Positions 1 to 13,700 of a stretch of DNA of 64,000 nt are shown here, in pieces (the first letter of the stretch is position 1; each line of letters opens with the position of its first letter). A program made the translations under genes and the position numbers. The notes below the pieces were generated by a model. That model had not been told where the DNA came from and did no database searches. It saw only the letters and a list, made by a program, of their open reading frames with translations. Source of the DNA: Neurospora tetrasperma FGSC 2508 (taxonomy: Eukaryota; Ascomycota; Sordariomycetes; Sordariales; Sordariaceae); assembly GCF_000213175.1 (NCBI RefSeq), contig NW_009799179.1:9763470-9827469 (forward strand). Direction: 5' to 3'.

Positions 1-3000
1 TCGGGTACCTGGACCTCGAACACTCCTTCATCACGCCTCCGAAGCTTTGTTCTCATTCGCCATTTGCTGACAGAGACGGCTTATCAGACGTGTCTATAGC
101 GGGCGTTCGCGGGTTACTGTCTCACAAGCCAAAGAATCACTCCGGCCAAGATGGTGTGGACTGGCGGGGCTTGTGAAACGTTGACGGCCTTTCCAACGCT
201 GAACCAGTGATATCATCCACGGCAGGAAGTCTTTCCACGGCAGAGGCGGGAAACTTTTCAGTCACAGTGCTGATACGCCCAAAAGAGATCAGCTACGAAC
301 TGGCAGCGAAAAAAAAGTTTGGTAATTTGGCCGCTCTCAGAGGCCGGTGCTGATCGTTGGGACTGCACAGATGTGGCGCAACGGCCACGCTGGGACGGCC
401 GAAGACACTCGCACTTTTTCCATACCACACCAAGCCGAAATTCATTCTCAAGCACACATTTGGCATCTCCTATTTCCAATTCCTATACTTCGCATGAAAA
501 GTTGCCAAAAATGGTGGTGTAAGCCGCTGATACGGGCAAGATATGACGATGACCATGACGACGAGAAGCAGAATTGGAAACGCGCCAAGCATCTCCGCCC
601 AGCAACAAAAGTCAGCGAAAGCAAAAAGATCTTCAAATTTTCAGCTCACAAGCACAGAAAGACAGCTCCTAAACTCCCAAAATGCACTTCCAGTTTCCAA
701 AAGCGGCAGACTGTCGTCGCATCATGTTCTCTTTTGGGCTTCAGTTTCCACACACACGACATTCTGGACTGCACACACAGGCCTCTCCGGCTTTGAGTTT
801 GGGTGGCTATTGTAACACACCATCACTTCAGTGAGTGTCATCCCGCATGTTTCGAAACAAATTTGTTTCCGTCCTCACTGCCCCCTGTCTCTTTGTTCGG
901 TCGTCGCTTCATTATCACAGCCTGCAGTGGGTGAAGTGTATACACTGGATGCCTATCGACACGACGACACCTGGGTGGACCAGTCCGTACTATTCGTTCT
1001 TGTCCATGATGCTCCTTCTGTTGTCCTCAGATTCACGGTCTTCAAGCGCGGTTCCCAATTATGATTCCACACACACCGCCAATTTCGACCGGTACACTGA
1101 GCTTGGGTGTCTCGAGGCGGCACAGCACATAACTTAGCATACCGACCTGGCATCAGGCTGGAGATGAGAGTATCGGATGCCTCCGAGCAACTGACCCGAC
1201 TCACTAAGCCTCTCTTTGTTCATGTCTTGGACTTGCCGTCTTTCCGACCACGGTTTGCGACCGCGATGCCAACACTCGCACACGCACACTCAGATTCAAG
1301 CACTTGCCAGCGTACCTACCTAGTTACGTACCTACCTACCTACCTAAGAAGTATCAGCGACAACCGGACTGAGTAGACTGCACCCTGACCGTGAAACCAG
1401 CAGCACAACGAGGCGAAACAAGGCAAGACAAATTTGTCCAATACCTTGAGTCAGTCACTTCACCGCTCAAATTGTCAACTCGCCCGACTGCATACCTCTA
1501 TGGTCTCATCCCGGGCTGGGAGTCCGTTCCTTCTCCTTCATTGAGGCAGTGACAAACAAATTCCTCCTCAGTCCGTCTCACCTTTCTGCCTTGTGCTCAA
1601 AAAACTCCACGTCAACCGGTTGGCGCTTCCTGGAAAGAACCAAAACTCACCAAATCATGACACTCCATCGAATCCAATCTCCGAGGACTGGAACTGCGGA
1701 ATGTAGCTACTAGGCAAGCTTCCTAATGGCACAGCAACGAAGTTGACTACCTACCTTGAAGACTACTCACTGATCGCCTTACTGAGAAAAGGTGTCTGCT
1801 GTTCCGTTGATTGCCTCACATTGAAAATCTCCAACTTTCGACTACGTCTCCATGAGCTTCACTCCCTACAGGTAGGTAGGCACCTCGTCCTTTTCACTTA
1901 CATCTTCCCAACAAGGTACATGTACCCACAACTTAACCGCCTTGTGTTCAGCCTGCTTGGTCTGTCCCCCTCATCAGCCAGTTCCAGTCATCAAACCACG
2001 TCAACACACATATCACCCGTATTCTTCAGAATAACCACCACACAGCCCTATTCTCCCTGGCTCTACATACATGTTTATGGTAGTATATGGTGGCTAGGTA
2101 GATGAGGTAGTGAAATCCTCAACGCCCAGCCGCCTCACCTCACCTTCCATGAAGCCACCAACAACAGCAACGTGACGCCTACAAGGCGGCTCCATACCAT
2201 GAACTCGAAGGGGGCTTTGTCCCGAGCAGTCCTGCCCTGCCCCGTCTTGGCTGGGGCTGGCGATGAATGAAGCGGTGACGTGACAAATGGAAAAGGGATA
2301 GAAAACAGACAAGAGTACAAGAGACAAGTCTGGCTGGGAAGATGAGGCTCTACCCCCTTGCAGCAGTGGGCAGCTACCTAGCTTCGCCTCGAATTTTCCA
2401 CGTGGATTTTCCTGTCATCCAAGCAGTTAGGCAGTCAGTCAGTCAGTCAGTCAGTCAGTCAGGCAGGCAGCTCCTAGCTACCTTATCTAGGTTTACCTTG
2501 AGTTAACGTCGAGGGGGTAGCTCTGAATTCTAGTGTCCAATAGCCACACAGTGTTCAGACTTCGCCTTGGTCATTGGTGCTTACCTACTACACCCTTGCC
2601 GCTTGCCTTGGCCGCCTTGTCAAGTTGTTGTCTTGAGGGCGGTGAGGCAACGGAGTTTCCAGTCTTGTTTTGACCTGACAAGGCGCAACAAAGTCTACCT
2701 ACCTAATATACAGCTCCCTAGCTACAAGTTACATGGCTATACCCTACTATTCAACATGTCTTTGTCGAGAAATCATCGAGTGTCCTGGTGGTATCCACAA
2801 CTGCAGACGAGCAGTGGCGAAGAACGTGGACATGTTCAACTCGCTGGGGGTATTTGGAATTTCTGTCGAATCTCCTCACTGAATAATCACTGCCTTTCAT
2901 TAATCTCAGCTACAATTACACCCTAAAGGGCCATTATCATCCCCATATTCTAACAAAAAGCCATACCCTTATTTTCCATCACCACCAATACAACATATAA

Positions 3001-3054
3001 CAACTACAAGTCTTGTCAAAGAACCAAGCCAACACCTCTTGACATGATTGTACC
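1..3054. other. Intergenic region, no supported gene
   Basis: I see no gene here. Frames are short, overlap on both strands and lack recognisable domains. The stretch holds Neurospora-type simple repeats: a TACC/TACCTA run near 1313-1346, scattered TACCTA motifs, and a (CAGT)n run near 2429-2462. The right end (about 2930-3054) is AT-richer and probably contains the 3' UTR of the tyrosinase gene. Confidence 0.6.
2429..2470. repeat. (CAGT)n microsatellite with CAGG tail
   Basis: A tetranucleotide tract of about eight CAGT units runs into CAGG units. It is non-coding, and strains would be expected to differ in copy number. Confidence 0.9.
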
Positions 3055-5371
3055 TCAGACAACATCAAACCCACTCTCCGCTTGGCCCCAAGCAGGTAAC
3101 TCCTCCTCAACTCTTGCCGCCCTCACCCTAGAACTGACCACATGAATCCCCAAACCCTCCACATAACTCCCATGCATAACCACCTTCCCATCCACCTTGA
3201 CGATATTCACCACCAAGTTTCTCCTTAGAAAGGGTTCCACGTCCTTGGGGTCCAGACTCCTCAACATCTCCCCCTGTCCTAACCAATCTCCATCTTCTCC
3301 ATATCCTTCGTCTTCTCCCCTGAAGCCATTGCCAACGTCACCTTCGAAGCCCACAAAACGACCACCGACACTTCTGCCTCCCGCACCTGCAACAACACCC
3401 TTGACCGCACCGCCAACGCCGAACCTCCCCGTCCCCATCACCTTCTCAACTAGCGCCTTTGTCAACGGCACAGTTCCCGAAACCATAACTTCATCCATCC
3501 CATCCATCTTACTCTCCCCATACCGCTCATCCGACGCAAAAACCCCCATCGACCCGACATGATTCTTGGCCGACGCCCACTCCTTCGAGTCCTTTGGTGC
3601 TTCCCCGAGAAACAGATGAATGAAGAACGGCCCATCCAAGGCTTGTTTCTTCACCCTCACATTGGCTAGCCACTCCCTGTATTGCCCATTACCGCTGAAG
3701 ACCCTTCCGGCAGGTAGATTGCCGGGGACCTTTTTCCCTGGTCCTAGTCTTCCGGCTCGTAGTTCCTTGCGGTAGAGACTCGAGGGAGTCGATGGACCGT
3801 AAAGGCGGTTGATCGCTGCCATTACCCTTTCCCTTGCCCTCCTTGACAGTGATCGGCTCTGGCTGTTCGGTACACTACCCGACACTCCAACCAGCTCGGG
3901 GTAGGTGTATCCAAACCTCGTATGATCGCGGACCATGTCCGATGTCCAGAACGTGCCGTTCGCGTTAAAGTAGAATGGTGTCAAAGGGGTGGCGGCGGTC
4001 TGGAACTCGCCTCGAGAGGTGGTGTAGGATGCGATGTAGGCTTGCATGGGGGTGACGTAGCTGCTTGGGTACAGGGACTGCCAGATGGCGAAGATGCGGT
4101 CGACCATGGCGTGGTGAAGAAAGAAAATGGGGTCAAAGGAGGAGTAGGGGATGTAAGCCATGTGGCCGCCTTGAGCGTTGGGTTGGCCTAGTCCGCCGCC
4201 GCCGGCTAGGTTGTGTACAGTGTCATGAATGGCTTCGAGGGAGTCGAAGGAGCCATTATTGATGTAGGGTATCCAGGCGTTGTTGCTAAAGGTGCTGTAG
4301 TTGCCGTAGTTGGAGAAAAGAATGTAAAGACGTTGGCCAATTGAGTCGAGATTTTGGTCAAAGTTCACAGCCACGAGGGAGTTGTTGGATTGCGCCTTGT
4401 TATCGCTGGTAGTCGGGCTTCTGAGAGTAGTTGTCCATATATCCCACTGTCGTACACCAAATGTCAGCAGAGGTCGCTTCGCCAAAGGTGACTTGCACTC
4501 ACCGGATCCTGAAGAAAGGCAGTAGCATTCAGCGGCTTGAAGGAGTAACTGAACAAGGGGTTGGCAATTCTCTGCACTCCATTGGGGCCATTCACATCCA
4601 CGTACGGGCTCCCACCAACACTAAGAGGCAGAACGCTCTGTCCTGAAGGCGGGCTGGAGGCCCAATCCCAGTAGGGTATGCGGAACCGGAGAGCAGCCGC
4701 CTGGTATCGGTTTCGTGGTTCGCCCTCGGGCCACCATTTGGCAATGTTTTGGATCAGGTTGTAAAGTACTTGCTGTGACGGGTCTTGGGTCAGCAGGCGT
4801 CATTATCTCAGGGACAGAGAGAGACGTACCTCGTAGAGGGCAAGATAAGGACGATGCCATGTCGGGAAGAGGATCGAGGAGTGAGTACAATATCCTGTTT
4901 CCTCATTTCCGGGAGTAGGAGTCACACCGCCCCAGGTTTGGTGAGGTATGCCGTGTATCCCTGGTTGACGTTGTTGGTTAGCATGACAGAAAGCACACGT
5001 GTAGCGTGTCAGTAGACAGAGAAGAATGAAGAGGGGGGAACCTCAAGTGTAACATTAGTACCAGTAATCCCGTACCACGACACCGGCGATGACTGATCGG
5101 TGAACTGCATCAGACTGAGCCCCAGGATATAGAGCGTCCATAGCTCTTTGTCCTGTTCCAGCTGACGGATTTCTTGTCGAGGTCGGATTGTCTCCCCACC
5201 CTCGGCTCCCGTTACTACCGGCACCGGTTCTTGCGAAGCGAGCTGGCGCTTTATGAGCTTTGCTGCGTCAAATCCGTAGTCGTACGCGCCATATTGTGCG
5301 AGAACGGAGTGCGCAGCGAACACAGCGAGAAATAGCAGAGCGAGTGGTAACCGAAAGCGTGCCATTGGCAT
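3055..5371 (-). CDS. Secreted tyrosinase (polyphenol oxidase), 4 exons
   Basis: Type-3 copper monooxygenase that hydroxylates monophenols and oxidises o-diphenols to quinones (melanin chemistry). Proposed exons are 5371-5062, 4960-4830, 4772-4503 and 4446-3055. All introns are GT-AG and the frame closes to 700 residues. A signal peptide covers residues 1-25 (basic start, Leu/Ala/Phe-rich core, ending VLA), followed by a KR dipeptide near 40. The CuA site is H106/H110 with the [14 protein letters not shown] block (H130, H139). The CuB site is IHDTVH (H311, H315) plus [13 protein letters not shown] (H348/H349, D353). After about residue 430 comes a C-terminal extension of the kind fungal tyrosinases remove on activation. 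The classical N. crassa tyrosinase (T) is cytosolic-type without a signal peptide, so this is probably a paralogue. Starting at the second ATG (5365) would drop two residues. The function is secure; the physiological substrate is not known. Confidence 0.9.
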
Positions 5372-6954
5372 GGGTTGCGATGTGCAAGTAGTGTCAATCT
5401 CGGTTGTCGTAATGATTGAGACGTAGTCTTTGCTCGGAGAAGAACCGGTGAAGCGTACGAATGACTGACCAAGAAGGAGATTGGTCGAGAAAGACGTGGG
5501 CGAGGTAAACGTCCGTTGCGGGTGGGTGGGAGAGACCGGAGAGGAATGGGATGTAACCAAGGCGGTGATGAGCTGCGATTAGGGGAGGTAAATGGGTGTC
5601 GAAGTAGTCATTGACGAAGTCCTTGAAGGTCCCGAGCCAGAATGGAATGCTGATGGTCGAGAATTATGGCAAAGATTGGGACGTGACTCGAGTATGCTGA
5701 TTAGGAGGAGTTGGCGAGATGGACAGATTAGAAGAAAAGAAGAGAAAAGAGTTTCTGGATCCAGAACAAAAAAAATCTTGAAGTACGAAACGAGTGACTG
5801 ATTGCTGTTCCGATCACGGTGGACAGTGGCTTTTCTGATTGTCAAGCATGCCTTGACTACCGATCATGGCAAAGTACAGATTGTCGTAGTAGGCAAGGTA
5901 CTCGACCCAAAACACCAACACAGCGAGACGAACTGAAGCTTGCGATCGCCAGTCAGATGAAATTGAAGATGTCAAAGAAAAGTCTGAAACTGCCCGGGAA
6001 GTGGAGAGACAGCCAAGTGCCATGGAGTCGAGCCGAGCGTGATACTGTAGTGACGATTCTATGGAACGGACGAGAACTTCCTCTGGAAGGAGCAGCGAGA
6101 TTGAAAGTGGAAGGTACTTACCGACATAATTTCCACACCGGTTGACACAAGGAAGGTACATCTGGCAAGAGACTGGGGGATCCGAATGCCGTGATCGGAA
6201 GTCGGGCCTCAGAGAGGCAGGTGAAACCCGACATCGGTACTGAAATTGCTTCCTTCCTGGATGGGCGTGTTGCGTGTCAAGTGTCAAGTCACTGGAGGTA
6301 ACTATCCGTATCAGCGTTGTATCCATTTCAGCTGTAGTGTGATCTTACGTTGGAGTGTCTCACCTGGTCATGGTAACAAACTGAAAGTATTTTGAAAGAA
6401 AAAGTCACCTCGTTGTGAATAGCTTCATAATATCGAGTTCCTCACTCGGGGACAACACTTCCATTATGCTGCCAATCACATCATCAAACCCCATCTTCTT
6501 CAACTGCACCATCGTTGACACGCATACCTATCATTAGGGGTCACGGCAGCTATCCGATCGTGTTAAACACAATCTTGCGTCCTGGTGTCGTCTCCCGCTC
6601 TTGTGTTCAGGTACATCGTTCTCTTGTGCTACCGTCAAGTTTGCATTTGTCATCAAACCACTGCTCATAGCCATGAAGAATGACCTGTGGATGACGGGAT
6701 TCAGCTCACTTGCGTCAAAGTCAAATCCACTCGAGTGTCCCACCACATGCTACTCCTGTTCATGGTTTCACCATGCCATGGGAATAAGAAAATGTCTGCC
6801 GGTATGACCGAAACAGGAGAGAAAAACATTCGAACATTGCAAATTACACTACCCTAACTTACTCCCATGATGCTGCTAAACACATAAACCCATACATAGG
6901 AACTTTTCTGTACCCTTTGACCAGACCCATCCATACATAGAACTCTCATATCTC
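5372..6954. other. Intergenic region between tyrosinase and Pol I subunit
   Basis: It should contain the tyrosinase promoter and 5' UTR and the 3' UTR of the downstream polymerase gene. Frames of 70-170 codons occur on both strands (for example 5814-6326 minus), but they show no domain, signal or good start context. I do not call a gene. Confidence 0.5.
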
Positions 6955-9900
6955 TTAAGCCGTCAACATCAAATCACCCGCCTTCTTCCCTACCAACTGT
7001 CCCCTCCTAATCTCATCCTTCTTATCTACCTTGTACTTCAGCTTGATGCCCATAGCCGCCAGCTCCACATCCAAGTACTTGAGCGCACCCGGCACCGCAA
7101 CGATGGTAGTGTTCTCTCCACCGATCCACTGGGTACCGCTGCCATCTTCCCAGATCTCTCCGTCAATCTGCATGAGATCGACATCCTCCATATCGTCCAG
7201 CCTGACCGCGCAGTTCCTGCACCTAACAGTGCTGACGGCCTTGCGCTTGCCGATAAATGGCGACACGGTGGGTTGCGTGGAAAGGAAGGAGCCGCACTGA
7301 CGGCACATCCAGCTCTTGGAGTAATCCGAGCAGTTGAGAAGACGGTCCTGAAGGAGGAACGAAGTACCGTGAGCGAGAAGGGCATCGCGCTCCATTTCAC
7401 CGACACGGATACCACCACCCTTCTTACGACCCTTGATGGGCTGACCAGTCGTAGGCACGACGGGGCCAGTAGTACGCACTTGGTACTTGTCGTTAACCAT
7501 GTGACGCAGACGCTGGTAGTAGACCACACCAATGTAGATATCCGCTTGGAACTCCTCGCCCGTAATACCCGAGTAGAGGGGCTCGTTGCCGTGGTAGTTG
7601 TAGCCAGCCTTCATGAGCTGGTGGCCAAAGTAATCGCCCGCCGTGTTTTGCTCGTCGAACTTGAAGGGGGTGGAGTCCTGCGCGAGACCGTGCAGGGCGC
7701 CAGCCTTGCCGGCTAGCGACTCGACAAACATGCCAATGGTCATGCGCGACGGGAAAGCGTGAGGGTTGATGATGACGTCGGGCTGGATACCGGTTTCCGA
7801 GAAGGGCATGTCGGTGGCGGGCCACTTTTGCGAAAGGACACCCTTTTGACCGTGACGAGACGAGAACTTGTCACCAATGACGGGGGAACGGGGAATGCGC
7901 AACTTGATGGAGACGGTCTGCAGGGGCTCGGTGCCATTGTCGGCGCCGATGACGCGGACTTCCTCTACAAAGGCGTCTTCCGAGTCCTTATACCGCTCGT
8001 AGTGAGTGACGCCGTCGCGGTTGACGAGCTGGCCGTTGTAGTCGGCGGAAACGGTGTGCCACGCGCAGATGACGTCGCCCTCACGGAGAAGACGGCCGAC
8101 GCGAGGGAGACCGTCGTTGTCGAGCATGTCGCGGGTGGACTCCCGGATGGTACTGTTGGGCGCAAAGCCGAACATCTTGACAATGCTCTTGGCCGAGCGT
8201 GTCCTGCTGTCATCCTTGAGACTGACCTTCTTAGTCTTGTAGATGCTACCGTGACCAAATCCTCTCTCGTGTGCCGACTTGTTGAGAATCATGGCGTCGT
8301 CCATGTCGTAACCGGTGTAGGAGATGACAGCGACGACGGCGTTCATGCCGTTGGGGAAGTTGTCGAAACCGTACGTGTTGTGCAGAGGTGCGCGGACAAC
8401 AGGCGTCTGACCCGTCTGGAGACGGTACATCTTGTTGTCCGTACGGTGGGCAAGAGCCGTTGCTGGTGTACCCATGGTTTGCTTACCCATCTGACACTGG
8501 TACATGTTACGGGGAGACTGGTTGAAGTCGGAGAAGGGGGTCATGTTGGCGAGGATGGAGAGGATGTTAGTAGGATCGAACTCCACGTGGGTAGAATCCC
8601 CGGGGATGACCTCCTGCTCTGTGCAGGCAATCGACATGTAAGGCTGCTCCTGAGGACCGACAAAATCCTCCTTCTGCAGAGGGAGGTACTTGACGGGACG
8701 GACCATACGAGCGGGCTGAGAGGACATGTAGAGACCGGGGTAAGAACCGCCGTTGGAAGGAGGGACGTAGCCAATCTCGAGCTGAAGAGGTACGCCGTTC
8801 TCGCCGTTGACCTTCCAGTAACGGAGAGTCTCGGCGATGGACTTGCACTCCTCAGGGGTGCACCAACCGACGATCCTGCCATCAAGCATAACGACTACAC
8901 TCTCGCTGGTGGCAGCCGAGGAAATGTTGACAACGCCGAGCTCGAAAGCCAGACGAGGAATGGTAGAGGCATCCACAGACTCCGTCATGATCTTGCACTT
9001 GTGGGCCAAATGGTTGAGAAGACCGCAAGGAGAACCATCAGGAGTGTGGACAGGGCAGAGGAAACCCCACGATTCGGGCAAAAGCTTACGGACCGTTGTC
9101 GTTTTGAGCTGGGCGAAGAAGGAACCACGATGCACCATGCGGAAGTGACTGATGAAACGCAAGAAGTTAAGCTTCTCGGCAACGACGGTGAAGCCGGAAA
9201 CCTGCTGCAAGTCGAGACCGGAGGGAGACACAAGGTTGCCGGTAGACAAGAAGTACTCGAGCGACTGACCAATGTTTTCGTTGGCCCTGCGGAAGATGGC
9301 GATGGGGAAGTCCTTGAGGAAAGTGTCGGACTGGAAAGATACCGTGGGGTTCCTCCTGAGGTAGTCGCGAAGGGAGGCCCGGAAGGAAACGGTCAACAGC
9401 TCCTCGAGTCTCTCCTTGATGATCTGGCCGTAGAGGAAACCACCCAGGAGAATCTCCTGGTTCTGGACGGCATCGGGGTTGTCGACAGCGCAGTCACCGG
9501 CAACGAGAGCGTACAGCTTGCGGCACATGAAGAGCAGCATGTTGAACTTGTCGGCATCCTGCTGCTCGGTAACGTCCTGGCAGCCGAGATGGACAAGGAC
9601 AATCTTGCGGAGGAACTCGGTGCCGACCTCGTAGTCGGACATGGTGTCGGGGACGCCGAGAACGACGCGGAACTTTTGGCCGAGGTACGCGCGAGTCTGG
9701 GTCTTGCTGTAAAGGCCGTATTTCTTGTAGGTGCGGAGGAGGAGTTCGACGCGGTCGGTCAAGAAGGTGTTGGCGACGCCCTTGGACTGGGGTGGGCCGA
9801 CAAGACCCTCAAAGATTTCTCGATCGTTTGTCTCAACGAGGGCCTTCATGATCATCATGACGGGGATGAGGTACTCGTTCTTTCTCCACGAGAAACGGAA

Positions 9901-10730
9901 GGTGACATTGCCGTCGCTGAGGTAGTGGAGGACGTTGGTCTGGGAGGTCTCGTCAGGGCGGACGGATCGCATTATGATACCGTACGGAGTGTAGGAGGCG
10001 CCTCTGTTCTGGAAGCTGGGACGGACGATGGCGAGCGGGAAGTTTCTCCGGTTAAGGAGGAGCATGCGAATGAGCTTTTCGATACCGTTGACGATGAAGT
10101 AACCGCCCAATTCTTCGGACTCTTCCTTTCTTGCTACCAGCTGGGCAGGGGAGTTGTTTTGGAGGTGGCACTTGTTGGACTGTTTTTGACAAGCAGAATT
10201 GTTAGACATGAATGATGTAGACTGGGAATATCTCCGGTCACCAGGCTTACCTTGACCATGATGGGCATCTGGCCGAGCTCGCGCACAAACTCGTGAGGCT
10301 CGCCATCGTTAATGCGATACTCAAAGGTGGCCGACAGCTTGCCCCTGTATGAGACATGTCGTTCTCTGCACTCGGCCGGGAAGATTTCACGGTTCTTGGC
10401 CCAGCGGTTGGTGGGCGGGACCTGAGACTTTTGCAACTCGATGCTCTTGTAGCGGATGGTGAGCTTGTTCTTGCCCTGGGGATCAGCGCGCTCATCGCCG
10501 TCTAGGAATGTCTTGGTGCCAATCTCGGCCAGAGCGTGGTCGAGAAGGGAAGGCTTGCCATCGTCGCGGAAGAGGGCGTTGAAGGACTCGATGTGGGGGT
10601 CGACGGCGGCCTGGAGGGCGGGATAGGCGGTGCGGTCGGTCGGGGGGTCTCGGAAGAGCTTCTCGCGGCGGACCTGGTTGAACTTGACGTCCCAGTCCTG
10701 GCTGGTCGGCTGCTGTTGTTGGGGAGCCAT
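6955..10730 (-). CDS. rpa2: RNA polymerase I second-largest subunit (RPA135/RPA2), 2 exons
   Basis: Beta-like subunit of nucleolar RNA polymerase I, which transcribes the 35S rDNA. Exon 1 is 10730-10251 and exon 2 is 10179-6955. The 71-bp intron has donor GTAAGC, a CTAAC branch site and acceptor ACAG, and splits a phase-0 codon boundary. The product is 1234 aa, close to the family's usual length. The N-terminal part carries the protrusion and lobe, including ELGGYFIVNGIEKLI after the splice. The hybrid-binding/active-centre block GDKFSSRHGQKG is near residues 925-940, followed by the PDVIINPHAFPSRMT block. A C-terminal zinc site CRQC...CRNC lies near 1115-1150. From memory, the N. crassa orthologue is listed as acr-2. 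Strong C-ending codon bias keeps long antisense frames open. The gene is divergent from the arl8-like gene. Confidence 0.97.
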
Positions 10731-13700
10731 TGTGTGTTGGTGTGTGAGGAGGACTTGGGGTCCTGTCCTGGGGTACAGTATCTCGGGATATGCGGGTTGG
10801 TGTTTTCAAGGTGGATATAAAACCCAGAAGTATGGATGGGCTTTTGTCTGCTTTCTAAGCAGCAAAGTGAAGCGCTCCTTGGATTATTCCTTCATAATCT
10901 GCCGGCTGGGTATCTGGCGGTTGTCAGAGATATGCGCCGGGGGCATTGATCTCTAGAACGGGGTATATGGTTTAGTTTGTTGACTTGGACTGTTTTCCGT
11001 CCCTTCAGTCAGTCGCAGGCGTGGACACCGACCTTCAACTTTTCGAGCGCGTCAACAACTGGAATTGAATGCGCTGCCCGCCCCAGCGCTGCATTGATTT
11101 TTTTTTTCTCGAATTGTTAGAGCTTATCGCTTATCGGACCGCTGCCCCACAGTTCGATTTTGTCACGCCCGTTTGGATGACGCTAAGCCGGACAAGGAAG
11201 TACCAGCAGGGTTTTGATGGCCAGTGAGGTGCTTGGTGCCTGGCGTCGGCGATGCTGTGCAGAGTGCCGTACTCAGTAGTGTACTGAGTTTGAGCTGAGG
11301 ATGGAGGGGAGTGAATGGCACGACGAAAGAGACACAAGATGTGGATGATTCAACGGGCACGCAGTGCAACCTCAACATGTTCCATCCCGGGCATGTCAAG
11401 ATTATTGTGCACAACAGGTGGTTCACTTCTTCCTGTTGATATCAGACCCTTTTTGCACGCCACTGGAGTGTCAAGTTGCTTGCCGTGACGTTGTGACCCA
11501 TGATGATGAGAGTCGGAGGTTCGTCAGTGGTTGAGCTCCACAGCAGGAGACTGTTCATTGGTCCAGTCATGACATTTCTTGAAGAGGAGAAAGTCGGCAG
11601 TCTTCCTCAAAATGTTGGCTTCTTCCAACGGCCAAATGTTTGCTTTTCAAGTCGAATCCCGTTGGTACACTAGTAAATTGCATTCCCCGAGAGGCCATAT
11701 GTCGGCCGTCTTCGAGGCCTTACCTCATGGCTTTCCGGTCCCCCTTTCTAGGTACCTGTGGTAGGTAGTTCGTCCCTTTCCCGGCCGAATGAGAAGTGGA
11801 CTTTGGACACTTTGAGTCGTTTCGGTAATTATCGTCAGCAGCAAAAGAGCTCATGGCCCGACCTGGGCAACCACTCTGCCCGGCCCTATCGCGGACTGTG
11901 TCAGTATTATTGAAGAGGGAGTGGCCGTCGGCCTATAAGTCAGTCAAACCAACGGCAATCTCAAACCCGTTCATCCCATTCAAGGCCGCAAAAACGGCTA
12001 GCACAAGTTGAAGTGGATCAAATGCCATCACTCGAATCTTTCTCCGTACGCGTCCTGCATTGCATGTACTAATCCTCTCCGCAAAATCTATGCAGCTGCC
12101 TGCACTTATGCACTGCAGTCCCCCCTCACTCCGCACTCCGTCAGACGGGATGGTCGTTTAATCAATCACTGGTAATCTTGGATAGCCATGACTGGCGGGT
12201 TGTGGCATTGGTCGATGAGCCTGGGAGAGCCTCGAGTTGTGTTTACTGGTGGTGGTTATTAGCATCAGTGTTTGTGGAAGTACTAGATAGAGGTAGGCAG
12301 TAAGTATCGCGGACTGGAACTTGTTCCCTCCACTCACCAAGACATCTCTTAAGCCCGAGGCAAAGTGGCCCTGTCTCCTGGTGACCTTGATTGAGCCTTG
12401 GGGCCTGTACACTAAAATAACACGAGCTGCTCGGGTTTCACCATGACTGTATTGAACTTGATGGGAAGTAGTTCGAGTCATTAGGTATACCTAGCATCTC
12501 TCCTTGGCAACAACATTCCCTTAATGTCGCCTTCCACACTAATGTGATGGCTGAGGATTGATCTCACTGAGGTTGACACTTGACAAAAGTCCAAAGGGCT
12601 CCTTCCGTCATGGGCCTTGAAAGCGTGCGTGGGGAATGGAACCTGCCCCGAAGCTCACTCAATGGGCCAATCAGAAGAACGCAACTACCCCGCTGTTGCG
12701 TCTGTTGGTGGCCTCTACAATACACCACCTTCCCGTCTTGATCCATTCAGGGTTCCTCTTGTACTGTAGGCTCAGTCTTCAGGTCTACTTACCAGTCCAG
12801 TCGCTACTACTGTACAATGACAGACAACAAAAGTCTTGACGGAGTCTCTCAAATTTTCACACAAACTTGACTTTTGACATCTCGGCCTCATTATATCACT
12901 GCCCGTAGTACAATCAGTACTATCCGTCCTCACTGCACTCAACCCTATCAGTCACACTCTCTCCTCGTCCAGCGTCGAGGAACACAAACAACGGTTCTCC
13001 AAGGATTACACAGCTTTTGGAGACGGAAGAGAAAAAAGGGACTAGAGCAGGACAGATCCATCCGGCTACCGAGCCCTGATCTGATTGTCCCTGGCGAGCG
13101 AGATCCATCCCAGCCAGTTCCCGGTCCTTGATTGATTGACAGACGGACGAACCAGCAGCCATCTTGCGTCTACATATCCAACGAACAGTCCTCACCCGAA
13201 CGGAGGCGACTTTACCAGGCTAGACTAGACTCTGTTGACTGATCTACATATTCTACGTATTGGCCCGTTGACTGCGCACAGAACGAAAGCAGACGGGAGC
13301 ACCCAACCAGCAGAAGCAACAACAGTCCCTGCAGTACTAATCTGCCATCTGCCATCCGCCATTCGCCATCCCATATAATCCCAGCATCAGCATCAGCATC
13401 AGCATCCCACAGCGGCAACCTCCAGTTCGATCCAACCTTATACACCTTTCCCATCCGCCCTCAAACCAAAAGGCCCGCCGATACTACAGTACCTATCTGA
13501 CTCTTCAGTCTCTAGCCTACATCAGACACCTTGGTTGTCTTGTCCCAAGACTTGACCATTTTGGCACACCGTCTTCTCTTCCTCGTGCGACCTTCAGTCT
13601 TATTGCCGCCTCCGCCTCTGCCGCCGTCAACCCCAGTCTCTCCCCCGAGCTAGTCTCTAGAGACCCTAGCATCGATTGATACTCTAGACACCCTGCTTTT

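Noticed and set aside
3197-3562. Plus-strand Pro-rich frame over the tyrosinase C-terminus
   Set aside because: Low-complexity complement of the tyrosinase coding strand, with no independent evidence.
5814-6326. A 170-codon minus-strand frame upstream of tyrosinase
   Set aside because: No domain, signal or codon bias, and an overlapping plus-strand frame of similar quality exists. Treated as spacer.
7759-10215. An 818-codon open frame antisense to rpa2
   Set aside because: It mirrors the polymerase gene. C-ending codon bias removes TTA/CTA/TCA and so keeps the antisense frame open. The product is Val/Glu/Gly/Leu-biased and shows no domain.
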